NCBI GenBank assembly: GCA_036522515.1
Contig: DATDFQ010000064.1
Span: 1-33,719 of the forward strand
DNA: 33,719 nucleotides
Direction: 5' to 3'
Source of the DNA: Bacteroidota bacterium
Lineage (GTDB): Bacteria > Bacteroidota > Ignavibacteria > UBA10030 > SZUA-254
The notes beneath the pieces were generated by a model that was not told the DNA's origin, did no database searches, and saw only the letters and a list, made by a program, of their open reading frames with translations. Of this stretch, positions 1 through 9,505 are shown piece after piece (position 1 is the stretch's first letter; each line of letters opens with the position of its first letter). A program made the translations under genes and the position numbers.

Positions 1-2681
1 AGAGCTATCGAGGGTTTGGAATAGGTGTCGTTCGTAGTATTGTCGGCGACGTGGAGGACCTGATTCATCTCCCATACGATCTGAGAAGCCTGTGGCGGCC
101 AAGCTGCGTTGCTGTACGACCCATGGAGAAGACGGATGCCCCCACCTGTGCCCGCTTCCTCCCAGACAAGGTAGAAGTTGGGAACGGGTTTCGAAGCGGG
201 GCCGAGCATCGCGATCGCTATTGCGGGATTCCGCGCACTCAGAACCGGAAACTTGCCCGACAAATCGATCGCCGACCAGCTATAACCCGCCGGAAATGCA
301 TTTCCGTTGAAGCAGCCGATACCGAACCCAAGCGAAAACGCATTTTTCCATGCTGCCACGAGGAAAGATGGACTCCCCGGTTTCGATCTCGAAACCGCCG
401 CAACCGGAGTCGCGTGAATACTTGTATCTCCCCCGAATGTCGCGAGTGTCAGGAGAGGATAGAATGTGCCAGTGTTCCGATCATATCCATCGAGCAGGAC
501 TGAGTGCGTCGAAGAAGTCAAATCGACCCGCTCATATGCTACATACGGATTCGTGCCAAGTGAATCGAGAATGAGGGAGGGATGCCGTATCATAATCCCG
601 GCCACAGGTGCGGCGCCCACAGGTTTCTCAAGATCCCAGGTGAGCGTCGGTGCAAAGTAATGGGTCAGGTAGGAGTTCCCAGCACTTTCGTACACCATAT
701 ACAAGTCGGTCGCGCCCGACGATGAACTCGTCTTGACAAGTTTGTGTTGTGCGTTCGATGACGTTGCCGCAGACGTCGAAGATTGAAGATGAGGCTGGAG
801 GCACACCGTTACTTCGTCCGAGTAGGAAGAATAACGAGACCCATTGTACGCCCGAACCCGGTAATAATACGTCTTGAACAGTTGAAGCGCCGGGTCTGAA
901 TCGAGATACTGGCTTTGGTTGGCACCCGTCGACCCTATCTCGGTGTACATTCCGCCCTCGACCCTTCGTTCGATCTTAAATCCGCTTTCATAGGCCGCCT
1001 GGTCGATGAAGGTTATCTGTATCGAGCTGCCCCCGGCCGGAATTGCCCGGACAGATGTCGGTCTCCCCAGGTAAGGATATCGCAAACTGCTATTCAACCA
1101 GGTCATCACCTTGGTCTTGCTCTCAGTCGTCAATTCCTCGTGCCTGTGGACTGTGAACTGGGTAAGCGTGTCGTCAAACCAGCTCTTTCCCGCGGCGAGG
1201 GATCCGTCCGTCGCCCGTACGTACCCATCGAGGTCGAGAGCGCTTTCCGTCGGAGTGTACTCCGGATTGAAGTTCACACGAAAGATCCAACCGCCCCCTG
1301 CGGTCAGAAAGACACCGCCGGGGCCGACACTGAGAAAGTCCTTAAATCCCTGAGTGCTCAGCGTTCTGAGATCGTTGGGAAATGTAGAACCGGGCCATAG
1401 ATCGCGGGCTTGCGCGGAGATTCGCTCGGTATGTGTGATGACGGGAAAGGTGGCGATCGATAAAATGTTCACGTTCGCATACTCGTAGATGGTCGCGAGA
1501 TCGTCGTGGGTGGTCAGGTTCGGATAGTCCACAGTCCGGTTACCGTTCGAGACCGTGAAGTTCATGCACCTGCGCGGATATCCGTTGGTGAAACCGAAGG
1601 GCTGCTCGGTATTATGGAGGCTTCGCAGATTTCGATAGAAGTCGCTATGGGCAGTCTGAGAGAGATCGTACACGTCTTCGTACAAGAGTTGTTTTGCCGC
1701 CGTTGACTGAAGCGTGATCTGCTGAGTTGCGTTCCCGTTATCCTTGAGAACCGATTGCAGTTTTGAATTCATGTGGCCGCCCTGCTGAGGAGCATCGAAG
1801 GAAATGAACGTGTTGACATAGTGCTCGACGTATTGGCCGGGATGGGCGAGCGAGTTGTCCTCAGCGTACGCGAGTCCCTCCCTGGCAACCACTCCTCCCA
1901 TGCTTATTCCCACAACCTGAATCGCGGCCTCGGTGCTGCCGAGCAGCCGGTGCAAGAACTGGCAGGCGCCCAGAAAGACGTCTTTATTGAGCATCATGTC
2001 CGCTCCCCCGTCTGCCCAATCGAGGATGAATAGATCATAGCCCTGGCTCCGTGCGACATCTACGAGGTCGAATCCGAGCCCATAGCTGATCGCGGCGGTA
2101 TTGCTGTTATCCGGGTCAAATCCTTCCACGGCCAGGACGGGTTTCGTCAACGCGTTATCGGTCCCAACCCAATAAAAAAGCTGATTGCCGCGGTCGTCAT
2201 GGTAAACCAACGTCGGAAGCGGCACGACCGTGATGTCATATTGTTTCTGTCGCCGGTATGACTGTGAGCCATCGCTTGTGTACAGCTCGATCTCGAAGGT
2301 AATGGTATATCGCCCAGATGTCGAATAGGTCTTCGTCACAGTCGCGAAAGCATTCTCGGTCTGATCCTGAAACCAATCACTCCAGATTACTCCGTTCGAC
2401 GCGTCCAGATCGGCGTCCCACCGGATGCGCATGAAGAGGTTCGCGGCCGTCCAGGGGTAATCCCGATTGTAGAATTTGAAGGTAGCCACCCGGCCCGCAT
2501 ACACACCCCTCGTCGATGGGACATAGTTGTTGATATCGAGATGAGTGATCGGGAGATTCATCTTGAACGCTATGACGTTGGATGGCGCGAATGGAATAGG
2601 TGTGGGATCGAAATTCTGGGCAGAGATCCGGGTTGCAGTGAACGAACTCAATATCATGAATACACAAAGAATGTGTCTCAT
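1..2681 (-). CDS. Secreted alpha/beta hydrolase (lipase/esterase-like) with Fn3 domain, 3' end outside window
   Basis: Translating the minus strand from the ATG at 2681 gives 893 codons without a stop; the frame runs off the left edge, so the C terminus is missing. An AGGAGG lies 5 nt before the ATG. Residues 1-22 form a signal peptide ending SAQ. A beta-sandwich-like region follows (about 60-160), then an alpha/beta hydrolase core with the nucleophile elbow GISMGG, Ser260 being the likely catalytic serine. Preceding motifs LAVEGFDPDN and ILDWADGGADM fit the core of PGAP1/DUF676-type lipases. About 542-625 is a fibronectin type III module (FKIERR, YYYRVRAYN). The rest is a beta-rich region. 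A type IX sorting domain would be expected at the missing end. Substrate unknown. Secretion and fold are well supported; lipase activity is inferred from the motif. Confidence 0.85.
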   Translation of the reverse strand, partial: MRHILCVFMILSSFTATRISAQNFDPTPIPFAPSNVIAFKMNLPITHLDINNYVPSTRGVYAGRVATFKFYNRDYPWTAANLFMRIRWDADLDASNGVIWSDWFQDQTENAFATVTKTYSTSGRYTITFEIELYTSDGSQSYRRQKQYDITVVPLPTLVYHDDRGNQLFYWVGTDNALTKPVLAVEGFDPDNSNTAAISYGLGFDLVDVARSQGYDLFILDWADGGADMMLNKDVFLGACQFLHRLLGSTEAAIQVVGISMGGVVAREGLAYAEDNSLAHPGQYVEHYVNTFISFDAPQQGGHMNSKLQSVLKDNGNATQQITLQSTAAKQLLYEDVYDLSQTAHSDFYRNLRSLHNTEQPFGFTNGYPRRCMNFTVSNGNRTVDYPNLTTHDDLATIYEYANVNILSIATFPVITHTERISAQARDLWPGSTFPNDLRTLSTQGFKDFLSVGPGGVFLTAGGGWIFRVNFNPEYTPTESALDLDGYVRATDGSLAAGKSWFDDTLTQFTVHRHEELTTESKTKVMTWLNSSLRYPYLGRPTSVRAIPAGGSSIQITFIDQAAYESGFKIERRVEGGMYTEIGSTGANQSQYLDSDPALQLFKTYYYRVRAYNGSRYSSYSDEVTVCLQPHLQSSTSAATSSNAQHKLVKTSSSSGATDLYMVYESAGNSYLTHYFAPTLTWDLEKPVGAAPVAGIMIRHPSLILDSLGTNPYVAYERVDLTSSTHSVLLDGYDRNTGTFYPLLTLATFGGDTSIHATPVAAVSRSKPGSPSFLVAAWKNAFSLGFGIGCFNGNAFPAGYSWSAIDLSGKFPVLSARNPAIAIAMLGPASKPVPNFYLVWEEAGTGGGIRLLHGSYSNAAWPPQASQIVWEMNQVLHVADNTTNDTYSKPSIA

Positions 2682-2839
2682 GGCCTCCTCCTATTGAGAT
2701 GAATGAAATGATTCCTGGGTTACTGTCCGGAGTTAATGGTCAAAAAGTGTTGGTGTTTTCGCGCTAAGTTGTTAAAAGATTTAAGGTTGCTGGGATTATA
2801 GTTGAACGTTTTCAGACAGATGTTTTTTCTCGTTCCCAC

Positions 2840-3020
2840 GTCTCGCACCGCAACGCGGTGCGAGACGGTAGCCGCAGCCTTTAGGCTGCGGTCTTTTCTC
2901 TCGTTCCCACGCTCTGCGTGGGAACGCATACCGCGGCGCTCTGCGCCGCAACCCGGTGCGAGACGATAGCCGCAGCTTTCCCCTCCGCTCGTCATCCCGA
3001 CATGTTTTAGGTCGGGATCT
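2840..3020. repeat. Cluster of four REP-like palindromes
   Basis: This fills most of the 346-nt gap 2682-3027, which holds no gene that I can see. In order: a 12-bp-stem palindrome GTCTCGCACCGC/GCGGTGCGAGAC (2840-2866); CCGCAGCCTTTAGGCTGCGG with flanks (2867-2896), recurring at 9697-9726; GTTCCCACGC/GCGTGGGAAC plus GCGGCGC/GCGCCGC (2900-2950), recurring at 9594 and 23770; and TCCCGAC/GTCGGGA (2991-3020), recurring at 13336 and, with T/A swaps, at four later sites. The last hairpin lies just past the stop of the gene at 3028-4149 and could terminate it. Confidence 0.85.
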
Positions 3021-3027
3021 TTATTCT

Positions 3028-4149
3028 TTACTTCCTGGTGATGACGCGTCTTCTTAAGCTGTTGGTGTTGATATCATACGTAAACAGGTGCACAGTCCTA
3101 TTCCCATCGTCGCTTGCCATGAAAACCAGCCGTTGCGAATCAGGCGACCAGGCATAGCTGAAGAGATGGACTGCAAGCCCGGTGGTTAGCCTTCGCATTC
3201 CACTGCCGTCACGGTTTAACAGATACAAGTCGCTGTATGGGTTTCCCTTGGGGAACAGAAGGTACTCCCCGTCCGGCGACCACTGCGCGAGGTTGAAATA
3301 GTCTCCCGGGTAAAGATAGTGGAAGGACGATGGCTCCGCCGGCAGCGTCGTCGTGTCAAGATCGAGCGCGTAGACTCCGGCGTCCGACTCCCCACCCAAT
3401 CCCCACGCGAAGAAGATCTCATTTCGAATCGGGGAAACGCGCACGGTATTACTTGCCGTCCGCGTTGTGTCGAGCGGAACCAGATCCGATCCGTCAACAT
3501 TCATTAGCCAGACCTTTCCACCATAGTCCGTTTGGATGCGACCCGAGGAGAAGGCAATCCGTCCGCCCGAGGAGAGATACGACGCATCACGAATACCATA
3601 GCCGCTCGAGCGCGTCAACATCCTCAACTCTCCGGTCTGTACGTCCGCCCTTGCGATCTGGTAGTTCACGGCGCCAGAGTCTTCAACCCCTCCATCGAAA
3701 ATCAAAAAGCGGCTGTCCGGTGACCACCGGACATTCCCCCAATTTCCGCCGGAAGGCGTGAGATCTCGCGCGTTTGTACCATCAGTTCTCATCACCCAAA
3801 CATGCGCATGGGAAAAAATGCGCCCCACCTCTGCAGCCAGGTAGGCGATCATCTTCCCATCTGGTGAAAGGGCGGGGCTATCCTTTTGGAGAGTATCATT
3901 CGAAAGCTCTCGGGCAACGCCTCCACCCGAGTCGATCTCGAAAAAGCTATCTCCATCCCTGCCGAATATGTGACCGAGTCCGATAATCTTCGATCCATCC
4001 TTAGACCAAAACGGAGTTCGAATGCCAAAGACCGAGTCCTCAGCGGGCGGAGGGAAGACGACAGAGGTCCCATCTCTGTTGCAATAGAAGGAAATTGCGG
4101 TAAGGAGAAGCCCGGCCAAAGCAAGAGCTCCATTGGGGGTGTAATGCAT
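3028..4149 (-). CDS. TolB/WD40-like beta-propeller protein, membrane-anchored or lipoprotein
   Basis: 373 aa. The N terminus has a hydrophobic stretch ALALAGLLLTAISFYC, with a Cys that would be an atypical lipobox, so the protein is exported and perhaps lipid-anchored. The rest is a series of PD40/TolB-type blades with the signature xWSPDxxxL or LSPDGK: LSPDGKMIAY, VRWSPDSRFLIF, AQWSPDGEYLLF, YAWSPDSQRLVF, with intervening NVDGSDL and NRDGSGMRRLT. Such propellers generally bind partners in the periplasm. No protease domain is fused, unlike tricorn or DPP-IV proteins. A TTGACA-17-TAAATA promoter lies upstream at 4274-4246. It is divergent from the phosphatase gene. No strong Shine-Dalgarno is seen, so the start is the less certain part. 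Specific role unknown. Confidence 0.85.
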   Translation of the reverse strand: MHYTPNGALALAGLLLTAISFYCNRDGTSVVFPPPAEDSVFGIRTPFWSKDGSKIIGLGHIFGRDGDSFFEIDSGGGVARELSNDTLQKDSPALSPDGKMIAYLAAEVGRIFSHAHVWVMRTDGTNARDLTPSGGNWGNVRWSPDSRFLIFDGGVEDSGAVNYQIARADVQTGELRMLTRSSGYGIRDASYLSSGGRIAFSSGRIQTDYGGKVWLMNVDGSDLVPLDTTRTASNTVRVSPIRNEIFFAWGLGGESDAGVYALDLDTTTLPAEPSSFHYLYPGDYFNLAQWSPDGEYLLFPKGNPYSDLYLLNRDGSGMRRLTTGLAVHLFSYAWSPDSQRLVFMASDDGNRTVHLFTYDINTNSLRRRVITRK

Positions 4150-4245
4150 GCTGTCACATGGATGAGATTGTGAAGCGGGGGCAAATCAAAAGCGGGGCTG
4201 ATGAAGAAGCCGGGGGCGGGCCATCGGATCTTTCCGATCGGGCTC

Positions 4246-4274
4246 TATTTACGATTCTTTCATCGCATTGTCAA
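4246..4274 (-). promoter_or_regulatory. Promoter for the beta-propeller gene
   Basis: On the minus strand TTGACA (4274-4269), a 17-nt spacer, then TAAATA (4251-4246). Predicted start is near 4239, giving a leader of about 90 nt before the ATG at 4149. Confidence 0.55.
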
Positions 4275-4332
4275 GAGAAATTTTCGGGAGCAGATAAAAA
4301 TCTGATTCATCGTGTCTGGTGTCATCTCCTCT

Positions 4333-4360
4333 TTGTAATCCCCCCGATTATTCGTATCTT
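4333..4360 (+). promoter_or_regulatory. Promoter for the PafA-like phosphatase
   Basis: TTGTAA (4333-4338), 16-nt spacer, TATCTT (4355-4360). Predicted start near 4367, about 19 nt before the ATG at 4386. This supports the short start over the longer reading frame beginning at 4158. Confidence 0.5.
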
Positions 4361-4385
4361 GGCAAACAGCTTAGACAAAATCCTC

Positions 4386-6035
4386 ATGAGAATAAGTTTC
4401 CTCGCGCTCCTTCTTCATAGTATAGTTTCGCTCAGTCTCTCCGCTCCTTCGCCGAAACCAGCACCGCATCCCAGGCTTGCCGTTGTCATCTCGCTTGACC
4501 AATTTCCGTACGAGTACCTTCCCCGATTCCAGCCCTACTTTTCGGAGAACGGGATCAATTATCTCCTGAGCCACGGCGCCGACTTCACGAACGCACGCTA
4601 CGAGCACGCCGCAACCAAGACGGCCCCGGGACACGCATCATTTATGACCGGCGCATACGCTCACATCAACGGAATCACATCCAACAACTGGTACGATCGC
4701 CGCTCGAAGAAGAGGGTCAATGCAGTCGAAGATGGGACGGTTCAGCTTTTCGGGGGCAGCGCAATCGGACGGTCGCCCAAAAACCTGTTGACTTCGACGT
4801 TTGGCGATATGCTGAGATTGAGCACAAATTTTCGCTCAAAAGTGATCTCCTTCTCGAACAAGGACCGGAGCGCCATTCTGATGGGGGGCAAGTTCGGGAA
4901 GGCGTTCTGGTTCGAAGGCCCGGTCGTCGCCACCTCCAACTATTACTACACGGCAGTGCCGGAATGGCTAAAAACCTTCAATGCCTCGGGGTCGATGGAG
5001 CGCTTCATGGGGCAAACGTGGAGCGAGTCCCAGCCGGCGATCGCTGCAAAGATCTGCGACCGCGATGACGCGCCCTACGAGGACAACGTCCTGGGGTTCG
5101 GAAAGTCTTTTCCACACCTGCTTCCCGGAAAACTACAGGGAAAGGCCAATCCTGCCTACTACGATCTACTCACCTTCACCCCCTATGCCACCGAAGTCCT
5201 TCTCGACGCGGCGCGCAAGGGGTTTGTTGCCGAGTCGCTGGGGACGCGCGGTGTAACCGATTTGATCTGCATCGGAATATCGGCGACCGACGAGCTTGGC
5301 CACGTGTTCGGGCCTGCGAGCCATGAGGTATTCGACGATGCCCTCCGGACCGATTCCATGCTTGCCTCTTTTCTCGCGTTCCTCGATCAACAGGTCGGTC
5401 TCGCCAACTGCGTTATCGTTCTGACAAGCGATCATGGAATTTCGCACATCCCGGAATACATCAGGAGTAAAAGCCCCCGCTTCGAGGCGGGAAGAGTCGG
5501 ATTGGCCGAAATGACCCGGCAGGCCTCCAGAGCTCTTGATGCGGCGTTTGCGAAGGATGCGACGGGGACGAAATGGGTCGAGCAGATCATCGATTCCGAG
5601 ATCTATCTCGACCGCGAGGTCTTGAGGCAGAAGAATGTCACGCTCGGCGCGGCGGTGCAGGTTTTGAAGGACTCGCTCTCCACACTTCCGGTCTTCGCGT
5701 CAGTCTATACGCGCGACGAGATCGAGCACTCGGGTGCATTGGACCGGTTCGGATTGATGGTGCGGAACTCTTACCGTGCCGATCGAAGCGGGGATGTGAT
5801 CTGCGTTTTGAAGCCCTTCTATCTTAACGGAGGCGATACGGTCGGAACGAGCCACGGACAACCGGAAGAGTACGACACGCACGTTCCTCTGATTTTCTGC
5901 GGGACGATGTTTAAGCAGGGAAAGTACAGGCAGGAGGTGAGCCCGATCGACCTAGCCCCGACGATGTCGGAAGCGCTGCAAATAGAGTACCCGCCGAGCA
6001 GGGAGGGAAGAGTGCTCTACGAGGCGATCAGGTAG
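4386..6035 (+). CDS. PafA-like alkaline phosphatase, periplasmic
   Basis: 549 aa from the ATG at 4386, chosen because it starts a clean signal peptide (MRISFLALLLHSIVSLSLSA) and follows a promoter; the frame is open upstream to 4158 without features. It belongs to the alkaline phosphatase superfamily, type I phosphodiesterase branch. Metal ligands can be placed: D38 (SLDQ), nucleophile T79 (KTAPGHA), D302/H306 (DELGHVFGP), D349/H350 (SDHG), H499 (YDTHV). N100 (SNNWYD) and the K159/R161 pair (NKDRSAI) match the N100, K162 and R164 that give Elizabethkingia PafA its phosphate-monoester specificity, so monoesterase rather than diesterase is favoured. It would release phosphate from organic monoesters in the periplasm. 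It converges with the vWA gene, with only 3 nt between the stops. Confidence 0.9.
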   Translation: MRISFLALLLHSIVSLSLSAPSPKPAPHPRLAVVISLDQFPYEYLPRFQPYFSENGINYLLSHGADFTNARYEHAATKTAPGHASFMTGAYAHINGITSNNWYDRRSKKRVNAVEDGTVQLFGGSAIGRSPKNLLTSTFGDMLRLSTNFRSKVISFSNKDRSAILMGGKFGKAFWFEGPVVATSNYYYTAVPEWLKTFNASGSMERFMGQTWSESQPAIAAKICDRDDAPYEDNVLGFGKSFPHLLPGKLQGKANPAYYDLLTFTPYATEVLLDAARKGFVAESLGTRGVTDLICIGISATDELGHVFGPASHEVFDDALRTDSMLASFLAFLDQQVGLANCVIVLTSDHGISHIPEYIRSKSPRFEAGRVGLAEMTRQASRALDAAFAKDATGTKWVEQIIDSEIYLDREVLRQKNVTLGAAVQVLKDSLSTLPVFASVYTRDEIEHSGALDRFGLMVRNSYRADRSGDVICVLKPFYLNGGDTVGTSHGQPEEYDTHVPLIFCGTMFKQGKYRQEVSPIDLAPTMSEALQIEYPPSREGRVLYEAIR

Positions 6036-6038
6036 AAA

Positions 6039-7139
6039 CTAGGAAGCGCCGAATTTCTTCCGCCGGTTGCGGATGTAATCTACGAAGATGAACTGTCCGA
6101 GATTCTGCAGCTGCGAGTAGTACGCCCTCCCGTGGTTCGCTTTTGTAAGCTCCTCGATAAAATTAATCAGATACGGATCCCGTGCGACCATGAAGGTGCT
6201 GATGGTGATCCGTTCCCGCCGGCAGGCCACCGCTTCATCCAGCGTCTTATTGACGATCCTGGGATCAAGCCCGAACGAGTTCTTGTAGAGGCGGTGGTTT
6301 TCGTCGAAGATGGCGGAGGGTTTTCCGTCCGTCACCATGAAAATCTGTTTGTTCACAGTCTTCCGCCGCCTGAGAAGATCCCGCGCCAGCTGTAACCCGG
6401 CGCGCGTATTTGTGTGGTACGGACCTACGTTCAGGAACGGCAACTCGTTGAGGCTCATCAGTTTCGCGTCGTCTCCGAAGACAACCAGCGCAAGATAATC
6501 CTTCGGGTATTTCTGCGCTATCAGTTCAGAAAGGGCCAGCGCCACCTGCTTCGCCGGTGTGATGCGGTCCTCGCCGTAGAGGATCATGCTGTGGCTGATG
6601 TCGAGCATCAGAACGGTGGCGCAGGAAGTGAGGTGCTCCGTTTCGTACACCTCCAGATCTTCCTCCTTCAGCGAAAATTCCTCGATGCCGCCCCGCTTGA
6701 ACGCGTTTGTCAGCGTCGATGTGAGATCGATGTTCGTGGGGGCATCGCCGATCGTCCATTTCTTCGTTTCACCAAGCCGGTCGATCCCTGTCCCGGTTTG
6801 GGGCTGCTCATGGTATCCCACCGAGCCCTTTCGGAGCGAGGTGAATATTTCCCGGAGAGCGTCCTGCCTGATCCGCTGCACCCCCTTCGTCGTGAGCTTC
6901 AGCATCTCGTCCGCCTCTTCGATGATCCCCATCTCCTTCAGCTTCTCGATGAGATCTTCGATGGTCAGGTTCTCGTCGAAGATGCCGTACTCCTGCGCGA
7001 GCTGGCGGAGCCATTCGATCGCTTCTTCCACGTCGCCGCTGGTTTGAATCAGGAGATAGCTGAAGAGAGAGGCGAGAGTCTCGAGCCTCTGCTCGTCCGT
7101 CATCGAACCGGGAACCCATTTCGTGTAGCGGAACCGCAT
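6039..7139 (-). CDS. vWA-domain protein, partner of the adjacent AAA+ ATPase
   Basis: 366 aa from the ATG at 7139; the frame continues upstream to 7268, but that part lies inside the ATPase gene in another frame. The N-terminal half is helical and charged (about 15-100). A von Willebrand A domain occupies about 173-366, with an intact MIDAS: D180-S182-S184 (DISHSM), a Thr near 243-245 (TNTRAG) and D271 (VTDGKPSA). The order ATPase then vWA, only 4 nt apart, is the classic MoxR/vWA or BchI/BchD-type pairing, in which the ATPase remodels a target recruited through the metal-bound vWA domain. A cytoplasmic location is likely, as no signal peptide is seen. The target is unknown. Confidence 0.88.
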   Translation of the reverse strand: MRFRYTKWVPGSMTDEQRLETLASLFSYLLIQTSGDVEEAIEWLRQLAQEYGIFDENLTIEDLIEKLKEMGIIEEADEMLKLTTKGVQRIRQDALREIFTSLRKGSVGYHEQPQTGTGIDRLGETKKWTIGDAPTNIDLTSTLTNAFKRGGIEEFSLKEEDLEVYETEHLTSCATVLMLDISHSMILYGEDRITPAKQVALALSELIAQKYPKDYLALVVFGDDAKLMSLNELPFLNVGPYHTNTRAGLQLARDLLRRRKTVNKQIFMVTDGKPSAIFDENHRLYKNSFGLDPRIVNKTLDEAVACRRERITISTFMVARDPYLINFIEELTKANHGRAYYSQLQNLGQFIFVDYIRNRRKKFGAS

Positions 7140-7143
7140 GGGA

Positions 7144-8655
7144 TCAGTCGTCCTCTTCCACTTTTCCGCGGCCGGTAAAGATGCTGCCGACCAAATCCTT
7201 GTACTCGATCGTATGGTCGATTTCTTCCTTGGCGATCTTCGAGAACTGGTGCAGGCCGTCGAGGGCAAACTCCATCGCTGAGGCCAGCTCGTACACGTCG
7301 CTGTTCGAAATGTGCATGTGTCTTGTGGTCAGCTCCCGCAGCCCCTTCACCTTGTCGAGTTCCGCGAAGTATTCCGCCACGCGCATGTCATCCGCGATCT
7401 CGATCTTGTTTCCCGACTCGAACCAGCCGATGATCTTCCCATATTCGGCATCTTCCGACACATGGCGCGACTCTGCGACGTTCGAGCGTTGTTGCTTTCG
7501 CTGCAAGGGATCAGGGAAATACTTCTTGAACACGTCCCGGACCGCTTTGCCGATGAGAGCTTTCCCGACTTTGGTGGGGCCCTCCTGCTCTCCCTCGAAT
7601 ACGAGTTCGATTTTTCCGGTCATGCCGGGAAGCACATGCGGAAGATCGCAGATCCTCGGGACGATGCAATCGTCCTCCGTCAGAATCGTCCGCCTTTCGG
7701 CGTTGCTCACGAGGTTCTCCATCGACGCGATCGTGAGGCGCGCGCTCACGCCCGATTTCTGATCGACAAATTCGCTCTTGCGGGCCTCGAACCCGATCTG
7801 CTCGACGATCTCCTTGAAATATGCCGGGATCACGGTGCGCCGGCCGTTTCGTTTCACCCAGGCTTCCTGCTCGGTGATCCGGATCGAGTCTTCGATGGTG
7901 CGCGGATAGTGTGTGAAGATCTGTGAATCGATACGGTCCTTCAAAGGCGTGATGATATTGCCTCTGTTCGTGTAATCCTCTGGGTTCGCAGTGAACACAA
8001 TCAGGATGTCAAGAGGTATCCGCACGTTGAAGCCGCGGATCTGGATATCCTTTTCCTCCATGATGTTGAATAAACCCACCTGGATGCGGGGCTGCAGGTC
8101 CGGCAGTTCGTTGATCGCAAAGATGCCGCGGTTCGTCCTGGGGATGATGCCGAAATGGATCGCCCCCTCATGTGAATAGTGCAATCGTTGGGTGGCCGCT
8201 TTGATCGGATCGATGTCCCCGATCAGGTCGGCAATCGTAACGTCGGGTGTGGCGAGCTTTTCGCCCAGCCGCGCGTCCCGGTGAACCCACTCGACTTTGA
8301 CTGCGTCGCCGCATTCCAGCACGAGGTCATTGCAGCGCTTGCAGACCGGCTTGAACGGGCTGTCGTTGATCTCGCACCCGTCGATAATCGGGATGTACTC
8401 GTCGAGGAGGCTCGGCAGGTGGCGGACAATGCGGGATTTTGCCTGTCCGCGCAGCCCGAGGAGCATGATGTCGTGCTTCGCAAGAATCGCGTTAACGATC
8501 GCGGGAATGACGGTTTTTTCGAATCCGATGATCGCAGGGAAGAGCGGCTCCTTGCGCTGGATCTTTCCGATCAGGTTCTTCCGGATCTCATCCTTGACGG
8601 ATTGGACGCGGTATCCCGATTTTCTCAGCTCACCGATTGTCTGGGGTTGGTTCAT
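7144..8655 (-). CDS. MoxR/BchI-like AAA+ ATPase
   Basis: 503 aa from the ATG at 8655. A TTG ten codons upstream (8685) is possible but has only GGAG 2 nt before it, so the ATG is preferred. Walker A variant GLRGQAKS at 67-74, Walker B region RGIFAINELPDL at 176-187 with E183, sensor I TANPEDY, and an arginine-rich C-terminal lid. A cysteine group C94, C105, C108, C115 (PVCKRC...LECG) sits between Walker A and B, in the insert typical of chelatase-like ATPases, and could bind zinc. The C-terminal 100 residues are helical. It is followed 4 nt later by the vWA gene, so they are co-transcribed and probably work as a chaperone pair on an unidentified client. Confidence 0.88.
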   Translation of the reverse strand: MNQPQTIGELRKSGYRVQSVKDEIRKNLIGKIQRKEPLFPAIIGFEKTVIPAIVNAILAKHDIMLLGLRGQAKSRIVRHLPSLLDEYIPIIDGCEINDSPFKPVCKRCNDLVLECGDAVKVEWVHRDARLGEKLATPDVTIADLIGDIDPIKAATQRLHYSHEGAIHFGIIPRTNRGIFAINELPDLQPRIQVGLFNIMEEKDIQIRGFNVRIPLDILIVFTANPEDYTNRGNIITPLKDRIDSQIFTHYPRTIEDSIRITEQEAWVKRNGRRTVIPAYFKEIVEQIGFEARKSEFVDQKSGVSARLTIASMENLVSNAERRTILTEDDCIVPRICDLPHVLPGMTGKIELVFEGEQEGPTKVGKALIGKAVRDVFKKYFPDPLQRKQQRSNVAESRHVSEDAEYGKIIGWFESGNKIEIADDMRVAEYFAELDKVKGLRELTTRHMHISNSDVYELASAMEFALDGLHQFSKIAKEEIDHTIEYKDLVGSIFTGRGKVEEDD

Positions 8656-8835
8656 GTGGGCGCCTATCTGAGGATAATTCGACAAGACTCCAAGTTCTTA
8701 GTTAGAACATTTGCGCTTGTCATTTTGTTACAATCTATAATAGAAATGTAGATTCTTTTTGAGATAAATGCAACGACCTGCAACCGATGGTGGTGTCACA
8801 TTTATTCCCTATGGATCATCCGGCATTTTTTGTAG

Positions 8836-8855
8836 GGGCGGGGCATGCCCCGCCC
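8836..8855. repeat. 20-bp perfect GC-rich palindrome
   Basis: GGGCGGGGCA/TGCCCCGCCC, perfect over 20 bp, in the gap between the divergent ATPase and SRPBCC genes, preceded by TTTTTTGTAG. It is a single copy here; the sequence type resembles other REP-like intergenic palindromes. Confidence 0.7.
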
Positions 8856-8967
8856 GGACCGACAGATCATACTGATATCCACCTCGGCAAACCGGAACCC
8901 CTGGATGTTCACTCGCGTTTAATTGGGAGGGCAAACAAGGATCCTCACTAATATAAGGAGAGATGGT

Positions 8968-9453
8968 ATGGACGGCCAACCAATCGTGGTAGAACGAACA
9001 TACGATGCGCCGGTCTCGAAGGTTTGGAAGGCATTGACCGACAAGGGAGAAATGAAGAAATGGTATTTCGACCTTCGGGATTTCAAGCCAAAGGTGGGAT
9101 TCAAGTTCGAGTTCCTCAGCGGGCCGAGCCCGGGCAAGCAGTACCTGCATAAGTGTGAGATAACGGAGGTAATTCCGGAGAAGAAGCTCACACATAGCTG
9201 GCGTTACGATGGTCAGCCCGGAAATTCGGTCCTTTCCTACGAGCTGACGAAGCAGGGAGAGAAAACACTGCTGAAGCTGACTCACAGAGGGGTCGAGACG
9301 TTCCCACCGGACAATCCGGACTTTGCGAGAAAGAATTTCGAAGAGGGGTGGAACCAGTTTATCAACACCTCTTTGAAGAATTACCTGGAGCCCGGAACTC
9401 GTCCGAAGACACAACCGCAATCGCAACAGCAGAAACACACGCAGATGAACTAA
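8968..9453 (+). CDS. AHSA1/SRPBCC-family protein
   Basis: 161 aa. The start at 8968 is set by AAGGAG at 8955-8960, 7 nt upstream. The sequence is a typical SRPBCC (Bet v1-like, AHSA1/CalC subgroup) fold: VERTYDAPVSKVWKALTD at the start, KKWYFD, then the beta-rich cavity region (GFKFEF, HSWRYDG, LLKLTHRG) and the C-terminal long helix (FEEGWNQFINTSLKNYLE), followed by a Gln-rich tail (about 143-161). Family members bind small hydrophobic ligands or act as Hsp90 co-chaperone-like domains, but the ligand cannot be told from sequence. It is a single-gene transcript, closed by a rho-independent terminator at 9506-9554. Confidence 0.88.
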   Translation: MDGQPIVVERTYDAPVSKVWKALTDKGEMKKWYFDLRDFKPKVGFKFEFLSGPSPGKQYLHKCEITEVIPEKKLTHSWRYDGQPGNSVLSYELTKQGEKTLLKLTHRGVETFPPDNPDFARKNFEEGWNQFINTSLKNYLEPGTRPKTQPQSQQQKHTQMN

Positions 9454-9505
9454 GCGGGACGCGCCGCCCTCTCAAGCAAGGCGATTCGTCTCCATGATCA
9501 ACCAG

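Noticed and set aside
2377..2667. 96-codon minus-strand frame
   Set aside because: It is out of frame with the hydrolase that covers this DNA and has no ribosome site or protein-like character.
8685..8739. TTG start for the AAA+ ATPase and small inverted repeats before it
   Set aside because: GGAG is only 2 nt from the TTG; the ATG at 8655 directly precedes the conserved N-terminal region. The GTTCT/AGAAC and AATCTA/TAGATT repeats are too short to call.
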